Assembly: GCF_026810225.1 (NCBI RefSeq)
Contig: NZ_CP113865.1
Span: 1,508,001 to 1,572,000 of the forward strand
Direction: 5' to 3'
DNA length: 64,000 nucleotides
Source: Caldicellulosiruptor morganii
GTDB lineage: Bacteria > Bacillota > Thermoanaerobacteria > Caldicellulosiruptorales > Caldicellulosiruptoraceae
Shown piece by piece: positions 1 to 7,063 of this stretch (position 1 is the first letter of the stretch; every line of letters starts with the position of its first letter). Both the position numbers and the translations under genes were made by a program. The notes under the pieces were generated by a model that searched no databases, had not been told where the DNA came from, and was given only the letters and a program-made list of their open reading frames with translations.

Positions 1-478
1 GCTTTCTGATTTTCTCTCTTATTTCTTTGAGAACTGGTGATGCAGTATCCAAGATTTCATCTTCACTTAAAAATGTCCGGTCAATTCTGGATATTATCTC
101 TTTAAAATTCCCAAGCCTGCCTTTTATACTTTCAAGATAGTCAAAGTCCTGTGTATGCGAAAGATAAGATCGAATTTCATGAGAAAGTCTTAAAACTTTT
201 GCAATTTGCAAAATCTCCCGAGGATTTAAAGTTGCCCCCAGCTTTGATTTTTTAAGACCCGGCAGTATATTTTCAAACTCCAAAACTGGTGGATTTCCAT
301 ACTTCAGAACGTACCTGTAGCCCTCATCCACCTTGTTTAGTTCATTTTCAATGTTGGTAATATCTGCTGATGGTACAAGGTTTTCGAAGTATTCCTTTGC
401 AGGAGCTGACATTGCCATGTTCTTTAAAATTTCTATTATCCTGTCATACTCTAAAGCTTTTAGCGTCTTTTGGTTCAA
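1..478 (-). CDS. mutS2: Endonuclease MutS2, N-terminal part (cut by window edge)
   Basis: About 159 N-terminal codons are visible; the rest lies beyond the left edge. The translation, beginning NQKTLKALEYDRIIEILKNM, is the typical opening of MutS2: a short lead followed by a helical clamp/connector region with the LSHEIRSYL type of helix. MutS2 proteins are MutS-like ATPases with a C-terminal Smr nuclease domain; they act in suppression of recombination and, in Bacillus, in ribosome rescue. The start is probably the TTG at 478, because AAGAAGGGG lies just upstream and no in-frame ATG precedes it. The ATPase and Smr domains cannot be checked here. Confidence 0.85.
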   Translation of the reverse strand, partial: MNQKTLKALEYDRIIEILKNMAMSAPAKEYFENLVPSADITNIENELNKVDEGYRYVLKYGNPPVLEFENILPGLKKSKLGATLNPREILQIAKVLRLSHEIRSYLSHTQDFDYLESIKGRLGNFKEIISRIDRTFLSEDEILDTASPVLKEIREKIRK

Positions 479-545
479 CTTCCAAAACCCCTTCTTAATA
501 TGAAATTTGAACTCTCAAGTTTTAATTATACCACAAAACAAAAGC

Positions 546-577
546 GGGCTGTCTTCATATTTTCGTGAAAACAGCCC
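546..577 (-). terminator. Rho-independent terminator after the HEPN/MNT pair
   Basis: A 7-bp stem (GGGCTGT/ACAGCCC) is followed on the minus strand by GCTTTTGTTTT. It lies between the HEPN gene and mutS2, so it probably ends the proB-proA-MNT-HEPN transcript. Confidence 0.75.
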
Positions 578-592
578 TTGATACATTTTCTT

Positions 593-997
593 TTATTTTT
601 CTTTAAAATGCTCATAGATAAACCTTTCAACTTCTTTAATAAAAAACTCAGCATTCTTCAGTTGATTTTCTGCTTGGTCTCTTGATACCACATAAAAATC
701 ATCATAATCACATCTTTCTCTTAATTTAAATGCCGAAGCTACTATTTTATAGAGTTCCCCGTTAAATTTATCAGTATGAATAAAATGTTGATTAAAATAT
801 GAAATTACCCCTGAATGTCTTTTCGAATCAAATTTGTTTATTGCATTAACGGCTCGAATAGCATGAAATATTGCATAATAAGACCTATTAACAGAAGCTT
901 TGTAAAGTCCATTCTCATAATTTACTTTAGCAGATTTTAAATCCTCTTTGGCTTTTTCCAGACGGTAAAATGAAAGAGCTTTAGTATACTCATCCAT
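593..997 (-). CDS. HEPN-domain protein (putative toxin of a HEPN/MNT pair)
   Basis: This is a 134-residue helical protein of the HEPN family. It carries the basic/histidine motif R38-x6-H45 in VNRSYYAIFHA, the region that in active HEPN proteins forms the RNase site. HEPN proteins paired with minimal nucleotidyltransferases (MNT) usually behave as toxin and antitoxin, the MNT modifying the HEPN partner. The MNT gene lies directly upstream and its stop overlaps this start region. I take the ATG at 997 as start, with AAGGG upstream; a TTG at 1006 is also possible. This HEPN is of a different subtype from the two HepT-like proteins at 22.0 and 23.5 kb, which carry R-x4-H-x-Y. Whether it is an active RNase cannot be told. 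Confidence 0.8.
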   Translation of the reverse strand: MDEYTKALSFYRLEKAKEDLKSAKVNYENGLYKASVNRSYYAIFHAIRAVNAINKFDSKRHSGVISYFNQHFIHTDKFNGELYKIVASAFKLRERCDYDDFYVVSRDQAENQLKNAEFFIKEVERFIYEHFKEK

Positions 998-1337
998 ATA
1001 ATACAATCCCTTCGTTCTCTATGTTTTTATAGTAAGGTAAGATTTCTTTAAATTGCATATATCTCTGATAACTGATATCTACTATAGAAATTAATTTCAA
1101 GCTTTTGTATCCAATTTCACTTATTATTTCAACCAATTTATTTTCATAGTCTTTTAACACTTGCTCGTCCTCATCAACCAATACTGCTATATCAATATCA
1201 GATTCTTCATTTTGAGTTCCTTTAGCATATGAACCATAGAGGACTATCTTTTTTAGTTTATCACCATATAACCCTTTTAACTCTTCAACCACCTCATTGA
1301 TAATATCCTGGTACTTCTCCAGTTTGATATCACTCAT
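990..1337 (-). CDS. Minimal nucleotidyltransferase (MNT) of a HEPN/MNT pair
   Basis: This is a 115-residue nucleotidyltransferase-fold protein with the signature G35-S36-x10-D47-x-D49 in YGSYAKGTQNEESDIDIAV; the two Asp bind the catalytic metal. Such small MNT proteins typically transfer AMP to their HEPN partner and neutralise it. It overlaps the start region of the HEPN gene, so the pair is probably translationally coupled. It starts 22 bp after the proA stop, with GGGGCTGA upstream, and may share the proBA transcript. Confidence 0.85.
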   Translation of the reverse strand: MSDIKLEKYQDIINEVVEELKGLYGDKLKKIVLYGSYAKGTQNEESDIDIAVLVDEDEQVLKDYENKLVEIISEIGYKSLKLISIVDISYQRYMQFKEILPYYKNIENEGIVLYG

Positions 1338-1359
1338 AACAAATCAGCCCCAATTTACC

Positions 1360-2619
1360 CTATTTCCTTATCTGCCCGCTTCCATAGATAATGTATTTTA
1401 TAGTGGTAAGCTCTTTTAACCCCATAGGTCCTCTTGCATGAAGCTTTTGGGTGGAAATTCCAATCTCCGCACCAAAGCCAAATTCAAATCCGTCTGTAAA
1501 CCTTGTTGAGGCATTTACATACACTGCCGCTGCATCTACACAGTCCAGAAACTTTTGAGCATTGAAATAATCTCTTGTTACAATTGCCTCTGAGTGCTTT
1601 GACCCATATTTGTTTATATGCTCTATTGCTTCTTCTACGCTATCAACAACCTTCACACCCATTATTAAATCCAAATATTCTGTGTACCAGTCATCTTCAG
1701 TCGCCTGTTTTATTTCAATACCATTTTTACTGCAGATTTCAACCGTCCTGCTGCAACCTCTTATTTCAACACCTTTTGACATCAGTTCTTTTACAATCAT
1801 TGGCAAAAAGCTCTCTGCTATATTTTTGTGGACAATGAGCTTTTCGGCTGCATTGCAAACGCCGGGTCGCTGTGTCTTTGCATTAATTACAATGTCTTTT
1901 GCCATCTCAAAATCTGCGCTGCTATCTACAAACACATGGCAGTTACCAACACCTGTTTCTATCACAGGCACAGTTGCATTCTGGACAACTGTCTTTATCA
2001 AATTTGCTCCCCCGCGAGGAATTAAAAGGTCTAAATACTCGTTGAGTTTCATCATTGCAACTGCTGTCTCTCTTGATGTGTCTTCTACAATCTCTATGCT
2101 ACCTTCCTCAATCCCTGCTTCAATCAGCCCCTCTTTCATTGTCCTGACAAGCGCAATATTGGAATTGATAGCTTCCGAGCCGCCTCGCAAAAGAACACTG
2201 TTCCCTGCCTTCAAGCACAAGACAGCTGCATCGACTGTGACATTTGGTCTTGCCTCATAGATTATCCCAATTGCACCAATCGGCACTCTCTTTTGACCAA
2301 TCACAAGCCCATTCGGGCGCTTCCACATAGAAATAACTTCGCCAACCGGGTCAGGAAGCTTTATTACATCCTCAATACCCCTGCAAATTTGCTTTATTCT
2401 GTCTTCTGTTAACTTTAACCTGTCAAGAAGTGCTCCTTTGATGCCTTTTGATACAGCATTTTCCATATCTTTCTGGTTTTCTTGCAAAATAAAATCCATC
2501 TTTTCTAATATCTTTTGAGCTATACATGAAAGTGCCCTGTTTTTTTCATTTTCAGAAAGGTTCATGAGTTTTTTCGAAGCCTCTTTTACTTTCTGAGCCT
2601 TTTGAAGCAAATCGCTCAT
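1360..2619 (-). CDS. proA: Gamma-glutamyl phosphate reductase (proline synthesis)
   Basis: ProA reduces gamma-glutamyl phosphate to glutamate semialdehyde with NADPH, the second step of proline synthesis. The 419-residue protein is full length for the family. It shows the aldehyde-dehydrogenase-type catalytic Cys in TQRPGVCNAAEK (near residue 255), the GIIYEARPNVT segment and the C-terminal GFGAEIGISTQKLHARGPMG. I chose the ATG at 2619 because AAGGAG lies at good distance, whereas an upstream in-frame extension overlaps proB and lacks a ribosome-binding site. It follows proB by 8 bp, so the two form an operon. Confidence 0.96.
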   Translation of the reverse strand: MSDLLQKAQKVKEASKKLMNLSENEKNRALSCIAQKILEKMDFILQENQKDMENAVSKGIKGALLDRLKLTEDRIKQICRGIEDVIKLPDPVGEVISMWKRPNGLVIGQKRVPIGAIGIIYEARPNVTVDAAVLCLKAGNSVLLRGGSEAINSNIALVRTMKEGLIEAGIEEGSIEIVEDTSRETAVAMMKLNEYLDLLIPRGGANLIKTVVQNATVPVIETGVGNCHVFVDSSADFEMAKDIVINAKTQRPGVCNAAEKLIVHKNIAESFLPMIVKELMSKGVEIRGCSRTVEICSKNGIEIKQATEDDWYTEYLDLIMGVKVVDSVEEAIEHINKYGSKHSEAIVTRDYFNAQKFLDCVDAAAVYVNASTRFTDGFEFGFGAEIGISTQKLHARGPMGLKELTTIKYIIYGSGQIRK

Positions 2620-2627
2620 ATTTCTTT

Positions 2628-3434
2628 TCACTCCTTCTTTGATAAAAGTTCTTTGCATATAAAAAGTGTACCAACATCTTTCCCTGCCAGAATGTCTCTC
2701 AAAATAGAAGGATTTTCGCCATTTGCAATTACCATGGGAATCCCATTTTGCATTGCAATCCTGGCAGCTTCAATCTTGGTCTGCATACCACCTGTTGAGT
2801 TAAGACTACCAGCCCCTCCTGCAATGCTCTCTATGTATGAGTCAATTTCATAAACCTCTTTTATAAGCTCTGCATCACTGCTAAGTCTGGGGTCGCAAGA
2901 GTAAAGCCCATCAATGTCAGAAAGGATAATTAAAAGGTCAGCACCAATTATTGTTGCAACATAGGCAGACAAAGTATCATTGTCACCGAATTCAAGCTCT
3001 TCAATTGCAACAACGTCATTTTCATTCACAATCGGAATTGCCCCAAACTTAAAAAGCTGCTCAAACGTGTTTTTGACATTGAGCATCTTTTTTTCCTCAT
3101 CAACAACGTCCTTTGTCAATAGCACCTGTGCAACAACCACTCCATACTCGCCAAAAAGCTTTTCGTAAATCTGCATCAAAATGCCCTGTCCAATTGCCGC
3201 AAGAGCCTGCTTTTCCTGTGTTGTCTTGTGGTTTTTGGTAAGTCCAAGCCGCCCCAAACCAGATGCAACTGCACCGGATGTGACAAGCACAACGTCCCTT
3301 CCTTCATTCTTTATATCAGCAAGGACTCTTGCAAGTTTTTCCAGTCGTGAAAGATTTAGCTTGCAGGTTGGATATGTCACGGTACTTGTTCCAACCTTAA
3401 CCACAATTTTTCTGGCATCTTCAAAGTTTCTCAT
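2628..3434 (-). CDS. proB: Glutamate 5-kinase without PUA domain
   Basis: ProB phosphorylates glutamate with ATP, committing it to proline synthesis, and is usually feedback-inhibited by proline. The 268 residues cover the amino-acid-kinase fold: KVGTSTVT at the N-terminus, LVTSGAVASG, the IVNENDVVA substrate region and IILSDIDGLY. The C-terminal RNA-binding-like PUA domain found in many ProB proteins (about 370 residues) is absent, so this is the short form. It is followed at 8 bp by proA. Confidence 0.95.
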   Translation of the reverse strand: MRNFEDARKIVVKVGTSTVTYPTCKLNLSRLEKLARVLADIKNEGRDVVLVTSGAVASGLGRLGLTKNHKTTQEKQALAAIGQGILMQIYEKLFGEYGVVVAQVLLTKDVVDEEKKMLNVKNTFEQLFKFGAIPIVNENDVVAIEELEFGDNDTLSAYVATIIGADLLIILSDIDGLYSCDPRLSSDAELIKEVYEIDSYIESIAGGAGSLNSTGGMQTKIEAARIAMQNGIPMVIANGENPSILRDILAGKDVGTLFICKELLSKKE

Positions 3435-3452
3435 CCTGCAGCCCCCAAAGAG

Positions 3453-3755
3453 TTATTCTTTTTCTATTCTAAAATCATCAAAGGATTTGTTAAAATATAC
3501 TTTATACTTACCATCACCTTCGACAATGTAAACTTCAGTTTGCGTTGCCAGGTCAATATTGATTCGTGTGAGAAGTTCTTCCTGGATAATTTTAGCGATG
3601 TTTGGAATATAGTTTTTGGGATCATTTTCATCAAGACCTTTTATATAAATTGGAAGTTTCCCCTTTTGAGGTTTGTATATCTCCACACTGATAATCCCCG
3701 GTGACACAGGTTTGTCAGTAGGATACAGAAGTTTTACATTATAAAGTGCTTCCAT
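3453..3755 (-). CDS. Hypothetical 100-residue protein upstream of proB
   Basis: I do not recognise this protein. It is acidic/mixed, has no signal peptide or membrane segment, and is predicted alpha/beta (VYIVEGDGKYKVYFN at the C-terminus). It ends 18 bp before proB on the same strand, so it is likely co-transcribed with proBA. AAAGGGACA just upstream of the ATG could be its ribosome-binding site. Its upstream side faces the divergent thpR gene. Confidence 0.6.
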   Translation of the reverse strand: MEALYNVKLLYPTDKPVSPGIISVEIYKPQKGKLPIYIKGLDENDPKNYIPNIAKIIQEELLTRINIDLATQTEVYIVEGDGKYKVYFNKSFDDFRIEKE

Positions 3756-3876
3756 TGTCCCTTTCCCCCTGATAAAATTTAAATAGGTTTTTCTTTATTT
3801 TAATTCTACCAAATTGTATGCTGGTATTCAAAGATTTTTCTAAAATTTCTTTTGCAAGAAAGGAGAATAAACCAGT

Positions 3877-4431
3877 ATGCGAACATTTATTGGAATTGAT
3901 TTTCCAAAAAGTCTCAAAGAGCAAATAATCCAGGCACAAAGCTATTTAAAATCAATCAGCAAAAAGGGAAGGTGGAAGTATATTGATAATTTTCATCTTA
4001 CTTTGAAATTCTTAGGGGAGGTAGAGTATGACCATGTAGAAAAGATTAGAGAGGTTCTGGCAAAAAATCTTGAAGGTTTTTCTTCTTTTTCGCTCAGGAT
4101 CTTCTCATGTGGGTACTTCAAAGGAAGTAAAGATGTTTTGCGTGTTGTGTATCTAAAGCCGGAGGGCGATTTAGACAAGTTAAACACACTTTATCAAATA
4201 GTTGAAGATTCTCTTTATTCAATTGGATTTGATAAAGAAAAAAGAGAGTACACCCCGCACATCACAATTGCCCAGGATGTTATTCTGGATGAGTCTTTTG
4301 AAAAATTCAAACAGTATGTTGAAAACTATAAATTTGACCCAATTCCTGTTGAAAGTGTAATTTTGTTCTTGAGCGAAGAGATTGACAGAAAAAGAGTCTA
4401 CACACCACTTTTTGAGATAAAGTTAAAATAA
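3877..4431 (+). CDS. thpR: RNA 2',3'-cyclic phosphodiesterase (2H family)
   Basis: ThpR (LigT-type) proteins open 2',3'-cyclic phosphates on RNA and can join tRNA half-molecules in vitro. Both signature HxT motifs are present at normal spacing: H40-L-T in FHLTLKFLG and H128-I-T in YTPHITIAQ. The length (184) is usual. AAAGGAG upstream supports the ATG at 3877. It is one of the few plus-strand genes in the window and stands alone, divergent from the proBA operon. Confidence 0.93.
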   Translation: MRTFIGIDFPKSLKEQIIQAQSYLKSISKKGRWKYIDNFHLTLKFLGEVEYDHVEKIREVLAKNLEGFSSFSLRIFSCGYFKGSKDVLRVVYLKPEGDLDKLNTLYQIVEDSLYSIGFDKEKREYTPHITIAQDVILDESFEKFKQYVENYKFDPIPVESVILFLSEEIDRKRVYTPLFEIKLK

Positions 4432-4510
4432 GCAAGAAAAAATTTCAAATGAAAGGACTAAGGATTTAAATATGCAAAAGACAATATATTTGATATCAAA
4501 CCAGCTAATC

Positions 4511-4858
4511 TTATTGCTGTTCTTTACTGTCTTCCAAAATGATATTATTCCTTGCCAAACAATATATTATGCTTGCACTTAATACCATTAATTCCAAATA
4601 ACTTTTAGCTATCTTACTTCCATTCTCCTGCCCGCCTAAAACTAAATACACTTCAGCAGTATCCTTAATATTTTTGTAGCTTTCATTACACTTTTCTAAA
4701 AGTGTATCTAAAGGTTCACCTATAACAGATGTCGTAAAAGTAACCTTCTCTTTATAACCATTTTTTGTATACCTTCTACTACCAAAACTACGTGTCCATA
4801 CAAATATTAACAATACAGCCCTCACTATACCTACAACTGCCCCAACTAATATATTCAA
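4511..4858 (-). CDS. Hypothetical protein, probably 5'-truncated
   Basis: This open frame of 115 codons begins with a hydrophobic segment (VGAVVGIVRAVLLIFVW) and has a second hydrophobic stretch near the C-terminus. I do not recognise it. There is no convincing ribosome-binding site, and the frame opens (TTG at 4858) only about 10 bp from the remnant transposon end at 4868, which suggests the original 5' end was removed or replaced. Treat as a possible gene fragment. Confidence 0.35.
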   Translation of the reverse strand: MNILVGAVVGIVRAVLLIFVWTRSFGSRRYTKNGYKEKVTFTTSVIGEPLDTLLEKCNESYKNIKDTAEVYLVLGGQENGSKIAKSYLELMVLSASIIYCLARNNIILEDSKEQQ

Positions 4859-4867
4859 TACTGTTCA

Positions 4868-4952
4868 TGGTCATCTAATACTGTACAAGACTGCCCAAGC
4901 TTAGATGGCTGGGATATTTATAGTCCGCTCTTTACAAAGAGTGCCGTTCCCA
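4868..4952 (-). mobile_element. Solitary right-end remnant of an IS607-type element
   Basis: About 85 bp closely match the right end of the IS607-type element at 60488-60580, including TGGTCATCTAA, CAAGCTTAGA, GGCTGGG and TATTTATAGTCCGC, in the same orientation. In the complete copy this stretch spans the last codons of tnpB (ADYK-stop) and the transposon end. Here the tnpB body is absent, so it is a leftover end or a minimal relic. The rest of the gap (4953-5169) is AT-rich and shows nothing else I can name. Confidence 0.7.
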
Positions 4953-5169
4953 CAATCTATTTATACAAAGTTACAACAAAATTTTAATTATAATTTTAAA
5001 TTCTTTGTTTAAATTGCCTTCTCCCAAACTTCAAAAATAATCTCAAAAATTTTTAATTTTTTGTATAGTTTTTTTGACTTTTTTTTTTCTTCTTTTTCGT
5101 GTATAATATGTGTAAGAACTTTAATATCTTTGTATATACATACAGAAAAAAGTAAGGAGGGGTAAAAAT

Positions 5170-5421
5170 ATGTCAGAATGTCCCAATTTAAAAACATGTC
5201 CTTTCTTTAATGACAAAATGAGTAACATGCCTGCGATAGCTAACATTTACAAGAGACGCTACTGTTTAGGAGAAGGAGTAGGTAATGAAGGCTGTGCAAG
5301 ATGGATAGTCTATTCAAAGTTAGGCAAAGAATATATACCAGCCGATCTTTTCCCTAATCAAATAGAAAGAGCTGAACAAATTTTAAAATCATCAGGTGGA
5401 GAGATAAATAGGACAAGTTAA
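5170..5421 (+). CDS. Small cysteine-containing conserved protein
   Basis: The protein has 83 residues and a very strong ribosome-binding site (AAGGAGGGG). Four cysteines are arranged as C4-x5-C10-x21-C32-x9-C42 within CPNLKTCPFF, YCLG and CARW, a spacing that could bind a metal or an iron-sulfur cluster. The segment GKEYIPADLFPNQIERAEQIL is amphipathic helical. The overall look is of a conserved small clostridial family, but I cannot assign a function. Confidence 0.7.
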   Translation: MSECPNLKTCPFFNDKMSNMPAIANIYKRRYCLGEGVGNEGCARWIVYSKLGKEYIPADLFPNQIERAEQILKSSGGEINRTS

Positions 5422-5517
5422 GTTTGTACAGTTAAGCTTTATATTACTGTGTAAAATTTATAGTATAATTTTCTTAATGAAATAAATTGGCTGGATATAC
5501 TGAGGTTAAATATAGAA

Positions 5518-5778
5518 ATGCCGGAAATATCCCTCTTTTATGATATAAGAATTACAATGTATTATGATGATTATAACCCCCCTCATTTTCACGCAACATA
5601 TGCTGGATTTGAAGCAGAAATCGATATTTTAAATGCAAGGGTTATAAGAGGATTTCTGCCAAAAAGACAGCTAAAACTTGTACTGGCCTGGGCAGAAATT
5701 CACAAAGATGAGCTTATGCAAAACTGGGAACTTGCAGAAGACCACAAGCCACTGATGAGAATTAATCCATTGATGTAA
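5518..5778 (+). CDS. DUF4160 protein
   Basis: The 86-residue protein has the family's features: an N-terminal IRITMYYDDYNPPHFHATY (the PPHFH motif) and a C-terminal helix with LVLAWAEIHKDELMQNWE. DUF4160 genes are very often paired with DUF2442 genes, as here (next gene, 27 bp downstream). The pair has been suggested to be toxin-antitoxin-like, but that is inference from pairing and mobility, not shown by this sequence. Confidence 0.88.
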   Translation: MPEISLFYDIRITMYYDDYNPPHFHATYAGFEAEIDILNARVIRGFLPKRQLKLVLAWAEIHKDELMQNWELAEDHKPLMRINPLM

Positions 5779-5805
5779 GGCAACAGCTTACGAGGTGATT
5801 GGAGC

Positions 5806-6150
5806 ATGATGGAATATTACCCTGAGGTTGTTCAGGTTATACCGACAGAAGATTATAAAGTTTACGTTTACTTTGATGATGGCAGCATAAAACTTTTTGA
5901 TGCATCAAGCCTTCTTGAAAAGGGCGAATTTCAAAGACTTAAAGACAAAAAGTTTTTCATGGAAAGATGCACAGTGTTAAATGGCACACTTGCATGGGAT
6001 GTGAGCGGCAACTATGATGAAACAACCTGTCTTGATTTAGACCCTCTTGTTTTGTATCAGACCTGCCCTGAGGTGGAAGAACCAACATGGCTTTTTGAAA
6101 AGATTGAAAACGAATTTAACCAAAAGAATAACAAAGAAGGGGCTTTTTAG
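5806..6150 (+). CDS. DUF2442 protein paired with DUF4160
   Basis: The 114-residue protein has the DUF2442 pattern: PEVVQVIPTEDYKVYVYFDDG, a DASSLL segment and GTLAWDVSGNYDETTCLDLDP. It lies 27 bp after the DUF4160 gene with GAGGTG before its ATG, so the two are co-transcribed. Its stop codon lies inside a bidirectional hairpin shared with the flagellar operon coming from the other side. Confidence 0.88.
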   Translation: MMEYYPEVVQVIPTEDYKVYVYFDDGSIKLFDASSLLEKGEFQRLKDKKFFMERCTVLNGTLAWDVSGNYDETTCLDLDPLVLYQTCPEVEEPTWLFEKIENEFNQKNNKEGAF

Positions 6151-6158
6151 AAAGCCCC
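6139..6158. terminator. Bidirectional terminator between convergent operons
   Basis: An 8-bp GC-rich stem GGGGCTTT/AAAGCCCC with a short loop lies between the stops of the DUF2442 gene (plus) and the last flagellar gene (minus). T-rich runs follow on each side, so it can end both transcripts. Confidence 0.75.
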
Positions 6159-6622
6159 TATTCTTTCCTGTCAAAGCCGGATGGAAACTGGCTCTGTTTG
6201 TACTGTGAGTAGTCCTTCAGAGCCTCTTTTTTGTACCTCATGCTCTTTATTGTCTTTTTCAGCTCATCAAATTTTGATCGAATCAGAACATTATTTTTCT
6301 CATCAATGTCCTTTATAACCTGAAGTTTTTGCAAAATAGATGAGGTGAGGCTTTTTAGTAAAACACCTGTCTCTTTGTCTATGTCAGTTATCTCATCAAA
6401 GCTTTTGATATTCTTTGCCTTTTTTATCCCTTCAAATTCCTTTATAAACTCATCATCAATGGAATTTATCCTTTCAATTAGCTTTGCTTTTTTATCAACA
6501 ACTTCACCCAGTTCATCAAAATTGTCATTTAAAATATACTCCTGCTGAAGATTGGTAAGCTGCAAAAATTGGTCCACAAGCTTTTCCTTTTCCTCAAGAA
6601 GATTTATCAATTTTTCATACAT
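6158..6622 (-). CDS. FliT-position flagellar chaperone-like protein
   Basis: This is a 154-residue, almost entirely helical, charged protein with heptad-like repeats (EKLINLLEEKEKLVDQFLQLTNLQQEYI). It directly follows fliS, the place of fliT in Bacillus. FliT and FlgN family proteins are export chaperones for the filament cap and hook-junction proteins. Sequence alone does not separate FliT from FlgN-like proteins; the position after fliD-fliS argues for FliT. I chose ATG 6622 (AAGGG upstream) over a TTG nine bases earlier. Confidence 0.65.
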   Translation of the reverse strand: MYEKLINLLEEKEKLVDQFLQLTNLQQEYILNDNFDELGEVVDKKAKLIERINSIDDEFIKEFEGIKKAKNIKSFDEITDIDKETGVLLKSLTSSILQKLQVIKDIDEKNNVLIRSKFDELKKTIKSMRYKKEALKDYSQYKQSQFPSGFDRKE

Positions 6623-6636
6623 AAACCCCAACCCTT

Positions 6637-7014
6637 TTATTTGTTTTTCTGCTGTCTGGCAATCTTGATTGCCTCAGCCCAGGTGTTTCGCATCTCCTCA
6701 ACAATTTCAAGTGCTTCCTGCAGATATTTTTTGTCTTTTTTAAGATTTGCCTGAATAAGCCACCTGTATACAAAGTCATACAGGCTCATGAGATTTTTAG
6801 AAATCTCATAGCTCATATCAAGTGTTGACATAAGCTCTGTAATTATATTCTCTGCCTTGATTATGTTCTCATTTGCCCTGTCAAGCTTTTTCTCATCAAT
6901 TGCCTGCATGGCAAGCTTTATAAACCTTATACACCCATCATAAAGCATAAGCGTCAGTTCCTCGGGCGGCTTTGTCATTATAATCTGTTCCTGATATCTT
7001 GCTGCTGCATCCAT
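6637..7014 (-). CDS. fliS: Flagellin export chaperone FliS
   Basis: FliS binds the disordered C-terminus of flagellin and keeps it unfolded until export; in Bacillus it also affects the FliW-CsrA switch by sequestering flagellin. The 125-residue helical protein has the family opening YQEQIIMTKPPEELTLMLYDG and the LSLYDFVYRWL-like central helix. It lies between fliD and the fliT-like gene. Confidence 0.93.
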   Translation of the reverse strand: MDAAARYQEQIIMTKPPEELTLMLYDGCIRFIKLAMQAIDEKKLDRANENIIKAENIITELMSTLDMSYEISKNLMSLYDFVYRWLIQANLKKDKKYLQEALEIVEEMRNTWAEAIKIARQQKNK

Positions 7015-7063
7015 TGTACTTTCCTCCCTGCTCAGTAATTTTCTGATTTTATTTTACTTCTTA

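Noticed and set aside
1575-2260. Long plus-strand open frames opposite proA
   Set aside because: They lie wholly antisense to a clear proA gene, have no ribosome-binding site and encode low-complexity Ser/Leu/Phe-rich sequence typical of shadow frames.
3739-3939. Minus-strand 66-codon frame upstream of the 100-residue protein
   Set aside because: It crosses the start of thpR on the other strand, has no ribosome-binding site, and reads as random hydrophobic and basic sequence.
5074-5107. TTGACT and TATAAT upstream of the gene at 5170
   Set aside because: The two elements are 22 bp apart, too far for a normal sigma-A promoter, so I do not list it as a promoter.
5009-5197. Minus-strand 62-codon frame
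   Set aside because: It overlaps the strong ribosome-binding site and start of the Cys-containing plus-strand gene and consists of Lys/Phe/Ile-rich low-complexity sequence from an AT-rich gap.
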